Source: Actinomyces sp. (GTDB taxonomy: Bacteria > Actinomycetota > Actinomycetes > Actinomycetales > Actinomycetaceae). From it: DNA of 43,299 bases. The position numbers and the translations under genes were made by a program. This document shows, piece by piece, positions 30,857-40,047 of the stretch. The number at the start of each line of letters is the position of its first letter. Position 1 is the first letter of the stretch. The stretch spans positions 1 to 43,299 of the forward strand of contig NZ_JAUNHI010000022.1 in the NCBI RefSeq assembly GCF_030524025.1. The letters are read 5' to 3'. The notes under the pieces are model-generated. The model was given only the letters and a program-made list of their open reading frames with translations. It was not told the DNA's origin and ran no database searches.

Positions 30857-32179
30857 TCAGTGCCGCGGGCGTGCTGGGGCGGGCCGGCAGCAGCCCGGTG
30901 GGCAGACGGTGTGGAAGGGGCCGGTGCCGGTGGTCGACACCGGTGTCACTGCCTCGCCCCTGGCCGCGGCCGCCCGCTCGAGGAGCAGGTCGGCCAGGGA
31001 GGCGACGAAGGCGGGGTGCGTGCCGGCGGTGGCGGCCCGGTGGCAGGGCAGGCCGAGGGAGGCGGCCGTGCCCGCGGCCTCGGTGTCGAGGTCGAAGACG
31101 ACCTCCATGTGGTCGGAGATGAAGCCGATGGGGGCCAGGACGACGCCGGTGGGCACGGACACCCGTCGGCCGTCGGTCAGCTCTCCGGCCGCCAGGGCGG
31201 TGAGGTGGTCGTTGACGTCGGGCTCGAGCCACCTGGCCTGCGGGGGGCCGGAGCGGGAGCAGTAGACGAGATCGGTCGCGGGGGGCTCCGCCAGGCCGAG
31301 GATCTCGGTGAGGACCGGCAGGAGGGCGGCGATGAGCTGCTCGTGCTGGGTCACATAGGAGACCTCGGTGCTCAGGTCCACGGCCAGGCCCGGGCAGGCC
31401 GCCGGGTCGGGCCGGTAGGCTTCCCCGGGCGGCGCCGGCCTGCCCTGCGGGGCGGCCGGCTCCCCGCCGTGCAGGGCCGGCGAGGTCCCGCTGCTTCCCG
31501 GAGCGGGCGACGAGAGGCGCTCCATCGCCTCGGGGATGGAGTGGGTGACGCACACGAGCCGGATCTCCCGGGCCTGGACCCCCTGGGCCATGAGCGCGGC
31601 GAAGGCCTCGGCGATCGCCTCGGCGTTGGCCTGGAGCATCCCGGGAGTGTTGAAGGGCGGCCTGGTCTTGTCGACGAGGAGTTCGACGGGCGGGCCGCCG
31701 GGGCCGCCGACGCGGGCGGCGGCGTCGGCCTCGGGACCGCGCCCGGTCCGGCCGTCAGCGCCGGCCGCCAGCAGGGCCAGGGCCCCCGCGAGGTCCTCGT
31801 GGTACTGCCGGCAGCCGGAGTAGGAGGCGTAGGCCGCCGTCGTCATCGCCAGGACCCGGCGGGCTCCCCTGTCGGCCAGGGAGCGCAGGGCCTCGGAGAC
31901 GAAGGGGTGCCAGTTGCGGTTGCCCACGACGATCGGCAGCCGGGAGCCCCGGGTGACCAGCTCGGCCCGCAGGGCGCGGCGCAGCTCGGCGTTGCGGGCG
32001 TTGATCGGCGAGACGCCACCGAAGCGCCGGTAGTGCCCGGAGACCTCGACGAGGCGGGAGTCCGGTACGCCCCGCCCCGCGGTGGCGTTGCGCATGAAGG
32101 GCAGGACGGCCTCGGGCCCGTCCGGCCCCCCGTAGGACAGGATGAGGATGGCGTCGTAGGGCGCCAGCGGGTCGTTCAC
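30857..32179 (-). CDS. hemH: Coproporphyrin ferrochelatase (CpfC/HemH)
   Basis: A 440-residue ferrochelatase inserting Fe2+ into coproporphyrin III. Visible are LILSYGGPDGPEAV at the N-terminus, GNRNWHPFVSEAL, the CVTHSIPEAM segment with the catalytic His, and GFISDHMEVVFDLD with the conserved Glu. The C-terminal VCPPGCC has closely spaced cysteines as in the [2Fe-2S] ferrochelatases of actinobacteria. Two Gly/Pro-rich insertions (about 150-165 and 225-260) make it longer than usual. The GTG start 32179 overlaps the hemA stop. Confidence 0.94.
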   Translation of the reverse strand: MNDPLAPYDAILILSYGGPDGPEAVLPFMRNATAGRGVPDSRLVEVSGHYRRFGGVSPINARNAELRRALRAELVTRGSRLPIVVGNRNWHPFVSEALRSLADRGARRVLAMTTAAYASYSGCRQYHEDLAGALALLAAGADGRTGRGPEADAAARVGGPGGPPVELLVDKTRPPFNTPGMLQANAEAIAEAFAALMAQGVQAREIRLVCVTHSIPEAMERLSSPAPGSSGTSPALHGGEPAAPQGRPAPPGEAYRPDPAACPGLAVDLSTEVSYVTQHEQLIAALLPVLTEILGLAEPPATDLVYCSRSGPPQARWLEPDVNDHLTALAAGELTDGRRVSVPTGVVLAPIGFISDHMEVVFDLDTEAAGTAASLGLPCHRAATAGTHPAFVASLADLLLERAAAARGEAVTPVSTTGTGPFHTVCPPGCCRPAPARPRH

Positions 32180-33597
32180 GCCCCCTCCGTCCCGGCCGTC
32201 GCGGCACCATGGCCGGCCCGGGCGCGCCGGGTCGGCCCGGAGTCGGTTCCCAGCGGGTCGGGTCGCGCCGCCTCGTGGTGGAGGGCCGCCGCCGCGCTCG
32301 ATCCGACGACGAGCTCGAGGGCGTCGAGATAGGCCTGGGCCCTCCCCTGCTCGCCCGCCGTCCGGGCGGCGACGGTGGGCAGGTGGAGCAGACGCGCCGC
32401 CACCCGGCGCAGGGCCCGCGCGGCCTCGTCGACCTCGACGAGGCCGTCGACCGGCAGGCGGGCGATCTCCTCCTCGACGACGCCCTCGACGTGGGAGCGC
32501 AGGGTGCGCACGACCGGGTCCATCCGCCGCCCCGAGAGCACCCGCTCGTAGAGCTCGAGCTCCTCGTCGAGGATCGCGCGCGCCGCCTCGACCTGGGAGG
32601 CCTGCGCCTCGGGCACGCCCCGCTGCACGGCGGGCAGGTCGATGAGCACGATGCCGGGCAGGTCCCCGGCCGACTCCTCGACATCGCGGGTCAGGGCCAG
32701 GTCGAGCACGACGAGGTCCCCGCGTGCCGGCGGCCGGTCCGCCAGGACGCCGGCGACGAGCTCGCGGCTGAGCACGGGGGCGTCCAGGCCGCGGCAGGTG
32801 ACGACGAGATCGGCCTGACCCAGGGCGCCGGGGAGCTCCTCAAGGGCGACCGCCCGCAGCCCCCGCTTGCGGGCGAAGGACTCGGCGCGCGCCGAGCGGG
32901 AGTGGACACGGATGTCGGTGACCCCGTGCCTGCGCAGGGAGGACACCGTGGCGCCGGCGTATGCGCCGGTGCCCGCCACGAGGACGCGCGTGTCGGGCAG
33001 GGCGGGCAGGTAGGGGGAGGCCAGGGCGATGCCGACGTCGACGACCGACCGTCCCGCGCCCGCCAACCCGGTCTCGCGGGCCACGCGCCGGGAGGCCGAG
33101 GAGGCGTGCTCGACGGCGCGGGCGATGCCCCCCGTCACGGTCCCCTCCTGGGCGGCCACAGCCAGGGCCCGGCGCAGTTGGCCGGCGATCTCCCGCTCCC
33201 CGACGACCATCGACTCCAGGCCCGCCGCGGTGGCGAAGAGCTCGCGGTGGGCCTGCGTGCCCGACCAGGTGCGCAGACGCACCCGCTCCCCAGCCGCCCC
33301 GCCCAGCGCGCCGGGTCCTCGGGCGTCGTCGGGCTCTGGGGCGAGCGGGCCGCCGGAGGCGCTTGGGCGGCAGAGGAGGACGTCCTCGACCCCCTCGCGC
33401 AGGGCCTCGACGGGCACCCCGTCCGGGGCGTCGAGGAGGAGGGCCAGCCGGTTGCACGTGCGCAGGACCAGGGCGCCGCGCAGGCCCGCAACCTCCCGGA
33501 GCAGGTCGGGAGCGCAGGACGCGGCGGCCGATCCCAGGCGCGCGACGGTGTCCAGGCCATGCGTCCGGTGGTCGCAGGACAACAGATGAAGCGTCAT
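32176..33597 (-). CDS. hemA: Glutamyl-tRNA reductase
   Basis: A 473-residue enzyme, the first committed step of C5 tetrapyrrole synthesis (Glu-tRNA to glutamate-1-semialdehyde with NADPH). The catalytic Cys is C48 in LRTCNRLALLLD. GLESMVVGEREIAGQLRRA is the family signature. The Rossmann domain has VLVAGTGAYAGATV, and the dimerisation domain follows. MTLHLLSCDHRTHG aligns with the usual start, so I use ATG 33597; no clear RBS is visible. It is divergent from hemE and coupled to hemH. Confidence 0.95.
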   Translation of the reverse strand: MTLHLLSCDHRTHGLDTVARLGSAAASCAPDLLREVAGLRGALVLRTCNRLALLLDAPDGVPVEALREGVEDVLLCRPSASGGPLAPEPDDARGPGALGGAAGERVRLRTWSGTQAHRELFATAAGLESMVVGEREIAGQLRRALAVAAQEGTVTGGIARAVEHASSASRRVARETGLAGAGRSVVDVGIALASPYLPALPDTRVLVAGTGAYAGATVSSLRRHGVTDIRVHSRSARAESFARKRGLRAVALEELPGALGQADLVVTCRGLDAPVLSRELVAGVLADRPPARGDLVVLDLALTRDVEESAGDLPGIVLIDLPAVQRGVPEAQASQVEAARAILDEELELYERVLSGRRMDPVVRTLRSHVEGVVEEEIARLPVDGLVEVDEAARALRRVAARLLHLPTVAARTAGEQGRAQAYLDALELVVGSSAAAALHHEAARPDPLGTDSGPTRRARAGHGAATAGTEGA

Positions 33598-33851
33598 AAC
33601 CGGCTCAGTCAATCACAGCCCACCGAATGAGGCATAATGCGCATGAGCCCATCGGAAGTTTATTACGACGCGTCATCAGAAAAAGCGACGGGAAGCGGAA
33701 CATTGTTATTCCGATCACCTTCCCATCGCCTCAAACACCGCATTCCACCAGGTTTTTCCAAGCCTGCGCACAGCGGCGTCCTCGATAGCACGGGGTTGCA
33801 CGCGGTGCGACGCACGGAATGCGCGTCGCACGCACATGAGGAGCATTCGCG
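33598..33851. promoter_or_regulatory. Divergent hemA/hemE control region
   Basis: A relatively AT-rich 254-base region. It holds a perfect 9-bp stem GTGCGACGC/GCGTCGCAC (33805-33813, 33823-33831) ending just before the hemE ribosome site GAGGAG (33839-33844), so it could block or expose translation of hemE. AT-rich patches such as GTTTATTACGACG (33658) and GGAACATTGTTATTCC (33698) may hold the promoters. No hexamer pair is convincing. Confidence 0.5.
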
Positions 33852-35198
33852 ATGATCGACGACAACCGGAGGCACCCGCGCCCGGACACTGGCCGGAACG
33901 CCCCGAGCCGGCAGGACCCGCCCGCGCCGGCGCTGCTCGAGGCCCTCGCCGGGCGCCGCCCCCGGCGTACGCCGGTGTGGTTCATGCGTCAGGCGGGGCG
34001 CTCGCTGCCCGAGTACAGGGCGCTGCGCCGGCGGGCGGGGGTCTCCATGCTCGACGCCTGCCTGACCCCGGCGCTGGCCGCCCAGGCCACGGTCCAGCCC
34101 GTCCACCGCCACGGCGTCGACGCCGCGGTCCTCTTCTCCGACATCGTCGTGCCGCTGCGGCTGGCCGGGGTGGGGGTGCGGATCGAGCCGGGCACGGGGC
34201 CGGTCATCGCCGAGCCGGTCCGTGGCGGCAGGGAGGTGGCCGGGCTGACGGCCCGCTCCTTCGGCGACGACGAGGCCGGGGCCCTGGGCGCCCAGGCCAT
34301 CGGCGATGCCGTGTCGATGGTGGTCGACGAGCTCGGCTCCCCGGCCGCCCCCCCACGCCCGGGGGCCGCCGGCGCAGGGGTCTGGGGCGCGGGCAGGTCA
34401 GGGCAGGAGCACCCCGCCTTCGCCGAGCGCCGGCTCGCGGGCGCCCGGGAGTCCCGTGGCGACGCCGGCTGGACCCCGCTCATCGGCTTCGGCGGCGCCC
34501 CCTTCACCCTGGCCGCCTACCTCGTCGAGGGCCGGCCGAGCCGGGACCACCTGGCGGCGCGCACGCTCATGCACTCCGACCCCGCCGCCTGGGACGCGCT
34601 CATGACCTGGTGCGCGAGGACGACGGCGGCCTTCATGACCGCCCAGGTGCACGCGGGCGCCAGCGCCGTCCAGCTCTTCGACTCCTGGGCCGGATCCCTG
34701 TCGCCCGCGGACTACCGCGAGCGCGTCCTGCCCTACTCGGCCCTCACCCTGCGGATCGTGAGCCGGGCCATGTCGCCCACAACCGGCAGGCCGGCGCCGG
34801 TCATCCACTTCGGCACGGGGACGGCGCGGATCCTGCCCGAGATGCGCCGGGCCGGCGCGCAGGCCGTCGGGATCGACAACCGCACCGACCTGGTCGAGGC
34901 GATCACCGCCCTCAGCCAGGACTCCGAGGGTCCCTGCCCCGTCCAGGGCAACATCGACCCCGCGCTCCTGGCCGCGCCGTGGGAGGTGCTGGGCGAGGCC
35001 GTCGACGCCTGCCTCGAGGCCGGGCGGCGCGCGCCGGGGCACGTGGTCAACCTCGGCCATGGGGTGCCGCCGTCAACCGATCCGGACGTCCTGACCCGGA
35101 TCGTGGCACGGGTGCACGGCTCGCCGGGGTGGGAGCGCACGGCCGTCGACGGGTGGGAGTCGTGGGACGACTGGCGGGACCTGGAGGACGCGGCGTGA
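33852..35198 (+). CDS. hemE: Uroporphyrinogen decarboxylase
   Basis: A 448-residue enzyme that turns uroporphyrinogen III into coproporphyrinogen III. The N-terminal signature PVWFMRQAGRSLPEYR has the catalytic Arg pair. ILFSDIVVP-like AVLFSDIVVPL holds the catalytic Asp, GFGGAPFTLAAYLVEG is the second signature, and the C-terminal region has VNLGHGV. A Gly/Ala/Pro insertion (about 160-195) makes it longer than typical. GAGGAG sets the start. It begins the hemEGCDB run; its stop overlaps the next GTG. Confidence 0.96.
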   Translation: MIDDNRRHPRPDTGRNAPSRQDPPAPALLEALAGRRPRRTPVWFMRQAGRSLPEYRALRRRAGVSMLDACLTPALAAQATVQPVHRHGVDAAVLFSDIVVPLRLAGVGVRIEPGTGPVIAEPVRGGREVAGLTARSFGDDEAGALGAQAIGDAVSMVVDELGSPAAPPRPGAAGAGVWGAGRSGQEHPAFAERRLAGARESRGDAGWTPLIGFGGAPFTLAAYLVEGRPSRDHLAARTLMHSDPAAWDALMTWCARTTAAFMTAQVHAGASAVQLFDSWAGSLSPADYRERVLPYSALTLRIVSRAMSPTTGRPAPVIHFGTGTARILPEMRRAGAQAVGIDNRTDLVEAITALSQDSEGPCPVQGNIDPALLAAPWEVLGEAVDACLEAGRRAPGHVVNLGHGVPPSTDPDVLTRIVARVHGSPGWERTAVDGWESWDDWRDLEDAA

Positions 35199-36871
35199 GC
35201 GGGCGGCAGGCTCGCCACGGCGGGGCCGGCGACCACTCCGGCCCGGGAGGGTCGGTGGCCGGGGCTGTGGCCGATCAGGCCGACCAGGCCGAGTCTGTGT
35301 CGGGCTCACTGGTCGACCGGGCCGGGTCGGGGTCGGGCTCACTGGTCGACCGGGCCGGGTCGGGGCCGGGCGCCTGGGACGCGGTCGTCGTCGGCGCGGG
35401 GGCGGCCGGGTTGTCGGCCGCCTGGGAGCTGACCCGCGCGGGCATGCGGCCCCTGCTGGTCGAGGCCGGTCCCGAGGTCGGCGGGCTTCTGCGCGCCGGG
35501 ACCGTCGCGGGAGTGCGGGTCGACCTCGGCGCCGAGTCCCTGGTCCTGCGGGGGGAAGCAGTCACCCAGGCCGTCGACGACCTCGGCCTCGAGCTCCTCG
35601 CACCGGCGGGGGGCCGGTCCTGCCTGCTGGTGCCCGAGCCGGGGGCGCCCGAGCGGGGCTGGCGGTCCCACCCCTTCCCGCGCGACTCCTACCTCGGCAT
35701 CCCGGCAGCCCCCCTGGCCGAGGACGTCGTGTCGATCATTGGTCAGGAGGCCGCACGCCGGGCCGCCCAGGACGCACAGCTGCCCGGCGAGGTCGGCACC
35801 GGCCCCCACGACCCGGCCGACCTGGCCTCCTTCGTCGGCGCACGCATGGGGCCCGGGGTCGTTGAGCGGCTCGTCGACCCGATCGTCACGGGCATCCACG
35901 GCTCGCCGGCCTCGGTCCTGGCGACCCAGGCCGTCGCACCGGGGCTGCGGGAGGCCACCGCGCGCCTGGGCTCGCTCCAGGCGGCGGTCGCCGAGCTCGT
36001 CGCGACCCGGTCCCGCCGCGGCGGCGGGGCCGCGGCCCTGGCCCCGCGCGGCGGGATGTTCCGCCTCGCCGAGGAGCTGCGTCGCGCCGTGGAGGCCGCG
36101 GGCGGGCGGGTGTCCACCGGCACCACGGTGCAGTGGCTGCGCCGCGGGGGCGGGGACTCCTGGTCGCTGGGCCTGGCGCCCACGGCGGAGGAGGCCCCCC
36201 GGCGCGCGGTCAGCGCCGGCGCGGTGGTCCTGGCCTGCCCGATGGCCGAGGCGCTGCGGCTGCTGACCGGTGTGGTCGACCTCGACCCCGGGGTCGCAGC
36301 CAGGGCGGGAACGCCAGTGTCCCGCCTCATCGTCGTGGCGCGGGCCGCCGGACTGGACGACGCGCCCCTGGGGCCGGGCGCGCTCGTGGCCGATGGGCGC
36401 CGGGGCTCCCCGACAGCCGACCCGGACCGGGCGGCGGTCACCGCGCTGACCCACCTGTCGGTCAAGTGGCCGTGGATCGCCCAGGCGCTGCGCGAGGCCC
36501 ACGGCGAGCACGTCCACGCCCTGCGCCTGTCCTACGGGCGGGCCGGCGCCGCTGCGGGCGCGGCAGGCAGGGCCGGAGCGCCACCTGTCGACCTGCCACG
36601 GGCCCTGGCCGACATTGACAAGCTCACGGGGGTGCGGATCGCAGCGCATGAGGTCATCGACTCCACGCGCGTCATCTGGCAGGGCAGGCCGCCGCCGGCC
36701 ACCCCTGAGCGCCGCGAGGGCCTCGATCGCCTCGAGTCCGCGGTCGCAGCCGTGCCGGGGCTGGCGGTGACCGGCGAGTGGGTGGCCGGCACCGGGATCG
36801 CTGCGGTGCTGACCCACGCCCGCAGGCGGGCCGCCGCACTGACCGCCGCCCCCGGGGCGCCGGTAGGCTGA
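35195..36871 (+). CDS. hemG: Coproporphyrinogen III oxidase CgoX (HemG/HemY type)
   Basis: A 558-residue FAD enzyme oxidising coproporphyrinogen III to coproporphyrin III, assigned to this branch because HemQ and CpfC are present. The FAD site is VVVGAGAAGLSAAWELTRAG, and VTGEWVAGTGIAAVLTHARR is the C-terminal FAD motif. About 60 residues precede the fold: a Gly/Ser/Asp-rich tail encoded partly by a 33-bp tandem repeat (35300-35365; SGSLVDRAGSG twice). The GTG start at 35195 overlaps the hemE stop. An internal start nearer the FAD motif is possible but no better RBS is evident. Confidence 0.93.
   Translation: MSGRQARHGGAGDHSGPGGSVAGAVADQADQAESVSGSLVDRAGSGSGSLVDRAGSGPGAWDAVVVGAGAAGLSAAWELTRAGMRPLLVEAGPEVGGLLRAGTVAGVRVDLGAESLVLRGEAVTQAVDDLGLELLAPAGGRSCLLVPEPGAPERGWRSHPFPRDSYLGIPAAPLAEDVVSIIGQEAARRAAQDAQLPGEVGTGPHDPADLASFVGARMGPGVVERLVDPIVTGIHGSPASVLATQAVAPGLREATARLGSLQAAVAELVATRSRRGGGAAALAPRGGMFRLAEELRRAVEAAGGRVSTGTTVQWLRRGGGDSWSLGLAPTAEEAPRRAVSAGAVVLACPMAEALRLLTGVVDLDPGVAARAGTPVSRLIVVARAAGLDDAPLGPGALVADGRRGSPTADPDRAAVTALTHLSVKWPWIAQALREAHGEHVHALRLSYGRAGAAAGAAGRAGAPPVDLPRALADIDKLTGVRIAAHEVIDSTRVIWQGRPPPATPERREGLDRLESAVAAVPGLAVTGEWVAGTGIAAVLTHARRRAAALTAAPGAPVG
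35300..35365 (+). repeat. 33-bp tandem repeat inside hemG
   Basis: Two exact copies (35300-35332 and 35333-35365) encode SGSLVDRAGSG in frame. Copy number may vary between strains without breaking the protein. Confidence 0.9.
36864..36869 (+). promoter_or_regulatory. Possible internal -10 before hemC
   Basis: TAGGCT lies at the very end of hemG, 44 bases before the hemC start, and matches the -10 hexamer used elsewhere in this window. It could give hemCDB extra transcription. Confidence 0.35.
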
Positions 36872-36913
36872 CACAGCCCGCGACCCGCTCGCGGCACGAG
36901 AACGGAGGGCACC

Positions 36914-38035
36914 ATGGCCGTTACCCGCACACTCCGCCTGGGAACCCGCGGATCCACCCTGGCCCGGGCGCAGTCCGGGCATGTCGCCCAGGCCTTGGCC
37001 GCAGTCGCCGAGCGCGCCGGGGCCGACCTCCAGGTCTCCCGGTCCCTCGTGCGCACCCAGGGCGACGTCGACCCCACCGCCCTGGCCCGCCTGGGCGGGG
37101 CGGGGGTCTTCACCGCGGCGCTGCGCACGGCACTGCTCCAGGGGCGGTGCGACCTGGCCGTCCACTCCCTCAAGGACCTGCCGGTGGTGCCGGCCCCCGG
37201 GCTGACCCTCGTGGCGGTGCCGACGCGGCAGGACCCCCGTGACGCGCTGTGCGCCACCGGGGGCGCGGCGGAGGGCCTGACGGTGGCCGACCTGCCGCCA
37301 GGGGCGCGTGTGGGCACGGGGTCCCCGCGGCGCGCCGCCCAGCTGCTCGCCGCGCGCCCGGACCTGCGGATCGTCGAGATCCGGGGCAATGTCCCCACCC
37401 GCCTGGCACGCGTCACCGGGGCGAGCGCCCGCCCCGACGGCCCGATGGGGGCCCGCGAGGCCGACCTCGACGCGGTCGTCCTGGCGCTGGCCGGGCTGCG
37501 GCGGCTGGACCTGGAGGACCATGTCAGCCAGGTGCTGCCCGCCGTGGACGGCCCGTGGGCGGCGCCGGCACAGGACCCGGAGGCCGGACCGGCCGTCCCG
37601 CGCGGGCCGGGTGGCCCGGTCATGGTGCCGGCGCCGGGTCAGGGGGCTCTGGCGGTCGAGGTGCGCACCGAGCTGGTCGAGACCGACCCCGACGTGGCCG
37701 CGCTGCTGGCCGCGCTCGACGATGCCGCGACGCGGACGGCCGTGACCGCCGAGCGCGCCGTCCTGCACCGCCTCCAGGCGGGCTGTGCCGCGCCGGTGGG
37801 GGCGCTGGCGACGGTCGAGGGCAGGAGCCTGCGGCTCGAGGCGGTCATTGCCGCGGTGGACGGCTCGGCCCTCGTACGCCGCAGTGGCCACGCCCCCCTG
37901 GATCTCGCCGCGGGCGACCAGCTGCCCGGCGCTGCCCAGGTGCTCGGGGAGGCGGTGGCCGACGAGCTCGTCGCGGCCGGGGCCTCCGAGCTGGCCGACC
38001 TCGGTGCGGGCTGGCCCGGCAGGAGCCGCCGATGA
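36914..38035 (+). CDS. hemC: Porphobilinogen deaminase (hydroxymethylbilane synthase)
   Basis: A 373-residue enzyme polymerising four porphobilinogens. It has RLGTRGSTLARAQSG at the start, AVHSLKDLPV with catalytic Asp-region Lys, GTGSPRRAAQLLA, IRGNVPTRL, and C291 in LQAGCAAPVGA, which carries the dipyrromethane cofactor. Ala/Pro/Gly-rich insertions (about 225-240) are present. GGAGGG precedes the ATG. The stop overlaps hemD (ATGA). Confidence 0.96.
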   Translation: MAVTRTLRLGTRGSTLARAQSGHVAQALAAVAERAGADLQVSRSLVRTQGDVDPTALARLGGAGVFTAALRTALLQGRCDLAVHSLKDLPVVPAPGLTLVAVPTRQDPRDALCATGGAAEGLTVADLPPGARVGTGSPRRAAQLLAARPDLRIVEIRGNVPTRLARVTGASARPDGPMGAREADLDAVVLALAGLRRLDLEDHVSQVLPAVDGPWAAPAQDPEAGPAVPRGPGGPVMVPAPGQGALAVEVRTELVETDPDVAALLAALDDAATRTAVTAERAVLHRLQAGCAAPVGALATVEGRSLRLEAVIAAVDGSALVRRSGHAPLDLAAGDQLPGAAQVLGEAVADELVAAGASELADLGAGWPGRSRR

Positions 38036-38874
38036 GCCCCGGCGCCCAGAGCCCGGAGGACTCGCCGAGCCCCCTGGCCGGACGGTGCGTGCTCCTGCCC
38101 CGGACCCGGCGGCGTGACGGGCTCGCCGGGGCGCTGCGGCAGGCCGGCGCCGAGGTGTTCACCGCCGAACTGGCCGTGACTGTGCCCGTGCCCGGCGCCC
38201 GGGCGGCCCTGTCCGCGGCGCTGGACAGCACCGGGCGCCACCCCGACACCGACAGCGACAGCGCGGGCGAGGACGGCGAGGACACCTGGCTCGTGCTCAC
38301 CAGCGCCCGCGCCCTCGAGGCGCTCGACCCCGGCGACCTGCCCGCCGCCATGCCGGTGGCCGCCGTCGGGCCGGCCACCGCCGAGGCCTTGCGGGAGCTG
38401 ACCGGCCGGAGCCCCGACCTTGTCGCGGCCGGCAGCGCCGCAGCCCTCCTGTCCGAGCCCGCCCTGTCGGCGCCGCGGGGGCGCGGGAGGGTGGTCCTGC
38501 CGTGCTCGGCCATCGCCCCGGACCGCTTGGCCCGGGGCCTGCGCGAACGGGGCTGGAGGGTCGAGGTCCTGCCCGTCTACACGACGGCCACCGCCGATCC
38601 CGCGCAGGTGAGCGCCGGGCTGCGCCGGGCATGGCGCGGCGGCCGGTTCGACGCCGTCGTCCTGACCGCGGGCTCGAGCGCGCAGGCGCTGATCGAGCTG
38701 CTCGGACCGCCCCCACCGGGCACACGCGTCGTGGCCCTGGGCCCCTCGACGGCCGCCCGGGCGCGCCGGCTCGGCCTGAGCCCGCACGCAGTGGCCGCGG
38801 CGCCGCTGCCCGCGCAGGTGCGCGAGGCCGTCGTGTCCGCGCTGAACCACTGTGGAGGACAGGAGACCCCATGA
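38032..38874 (+). CDS. hemD: Uroporphyrinogen III synthase
   Basis: A 280-residue HemD, weakly conserved as usual. It shows CVLLPRTRRRDGLAGALRQAG, WLVLTSARALEAL, PVAAVGPATAEAL, VLPVYTTATA and FDAVVLTAGSSAQALIELLG, the alternating two-lobe pattern. An acidic Asp/Ser insertion lies near residues 75-85. It is coupled at both ends (ATGA overlaps with hemC and hemB), which supports the call more than sequence alone. Confidence 0.92.
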   Translation: MSPGAQSPEDSPSPLAGRCVLLPRTRRRDGLAGALRQAGAEVFTAELAVTVPVPGARAALSAALDSTGRHPDTDSDSAGEDGEDTWLVLTSARALEALDPGDLPAAMPVAAVGPATAEALRELTGRSPDLVAAGSAAALLSEPALSAPRGRGRVVLPCSAIAPDRLARGLRERGWRVEVLPVYTTATADPAQVSAGLRRAWRGGRFDAVVLTAGSSAQALIELLGPPPPGTRVVALGPSTAARARRLGLSPHAVAAAPLPAQVREAVVSALNHCGGQETP

Positions 38875-40016
38875 CCAATGCTCACGACCTGAGCCAGGCG
38901 CCCACCGCTGCGGGAGCCGCCGCCGACCACGCCGCTCGGCCGGCGCACCGCTCCCCCGCGGCCGAGCCCCCCACCGCCTCTCCCGCGGCCGGGTTTCTGG
39001 CCGCGCGCGGCATCCCGACCCCCGCACCCCCCGTCGCGCGTCCCCGGCGGCTGCGCACCACGGCGGCGCTGCGCGGCCTGGTCGCCCAGACCCGACTGGC
39101 GCCCGCCCAGCTCGCCCAGCCGGTCTTCGTGCGCGAGGGCATCGAGTCGCCCGCCCCGGTGGAGGCGATGCCCGGGGTCGTTCAGCACACCCTGGACTCC
39201 CTGCGGCGGGAGGCAGCGGCCTGCGCCGAGGCGGGGGTCGGGGGGATCGTCCTGTTCGGGGTGCCCGAGCACCGCGACGCGGTGGGTTCGGGCGCCTGGG
39301 ATGAGGCAGGGATCCTCAACCGGGGGCTGGCGGCGGTACGAGCCGAGGTGGGCGACGCCCTCGTCGTGTGCGCCGACACCTGCCTCGATGAGTTCACGAG
39401 CCACGGCCACTGCGGCGTCCTGCGGGGTGAGGGCCCGCGCGCCGGCGAGGTCGACAATGACGCCACCGTGGCCCTCTACCAGGCGATGGCGGTGTCGCAG
39501 GCGGAGGCCGGGGCCCACATGGTCTCACCCTCGGGGATGATGGACGGGCAGGTCGCGGCGATCCGGGCGGCCCTGGATGCCACCAGCCACGAGGACGTCG
39601 CGATCCTGGCCTACTCGGCCAAGTACGCCTCGGCCTACTTCGGCCCCTTCCGGGAGGCGGTGCGCTCGACCCTCGTCGGCGATCGGTCCACCTACCAGCA
39701 GGACCCGGCCAACCGGCGTGAGGGCCTGCGCGAGGCGCTGCTCGACATCGCCGAGGGGGCCGACATCGTCATGGTCAAACCGGCCGGGCCCTACCTCGAC
39801 GTCATCGCGGACGTGGCCGCCGCCAGCCCGGTGCCGGTGGCCGCCTACCAGGTCTCCGGGGAGTACGCGATGGTGGAGGCCGCCGCCGCACGCGGCTGGA
39901 TCGACCGGGAGCGGGTCATCGCCGAGTCGGTCCTGGGCATCGTGCGCGCTGGGGCGAGCACGGTCCTGACCTACTGGGCGCGCGAGATCGCCGAGAGCCG
40001 TGGCAGCCTGCGCTGA
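38871..40016 (+). CDS. hemB: Delta-aminolevulinic acid dehydratase (porphobilinogen synthase)
   Basis: A 381-residue enzyme condensing two ALA molecules. The Schiff-base lysines are in AYSAKYASAYFGPFR and VMVKPAGPYLD. The metal-site text is CADTCLDEFTSHGHCGVL: two of the three usual zinc cysteines are kept and the middle one is Asp, as in other actinobacterial HemB. The first 50 residues are an Ala/Pro-rich tail beyond the barrel. It is the last gene of the overlapping hemEGCDB run. Confidence 0.96.
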   Translation: MTNAHDLSQAPTAAGAAADHAARPAHRSPAAEPPTASPAAGFLAARGIPTPAPPVARPRRLRTTAALRGLVAQTRLAPAQLAQPVFVREGIESPAPVEAMPGVVQHTLDSLRREAAACAEAGVGGIVLFGVPEHRDAVGSGAWDEAGILNRGLAAVRAEVGDALVVCADTCLDEFTSHGHCGVLRGEGPRAGEVDNDATVALYQAMAVSQAEAGAHMVSPSGMMDGQVAAIRAALDATSHEDVAILAYSAKYASAYFGPFREAVRSTLVGDRSTYQQDPANRREGLREALLDIAEGADIVMVKPAGPYLDVIADVAAASPVPVAAYQVSGEYAMVEAAAARGWIDRERVIAESVLGIVRAGASTVLTYWAREIAESRGSLR

Positions 40017-40029
40017 GGCGCCTGGTGCG

Positions 40030-40047
40030 ACAAAACGATCATTAAAC
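40030..40047 (+). repeat. AT-rich 18-mer, copy 2
   Basis: ACAAAACGATCATTAAAC, one base different from the minus-strand 18-mer at 20998-21015. It lies just after hemB and upstream of hemL, where it could be an operator. Confidence 0.55.

Noticed and set aside
33637-33855. 72-codon frame between hemA and hemE
   Set aside because: No ribosome site, no similarity, and it ends over the hemE ribosome site; the region reads better as a divergent control region.
35339-37891. 850-codon open frame on the minus strand opposite hemG and hemC
   Set aside because: It has no family motifs, is rich in Arg/Gly/His as expected for the antisense of GC-rich genes, and lies opposite two certain genes.
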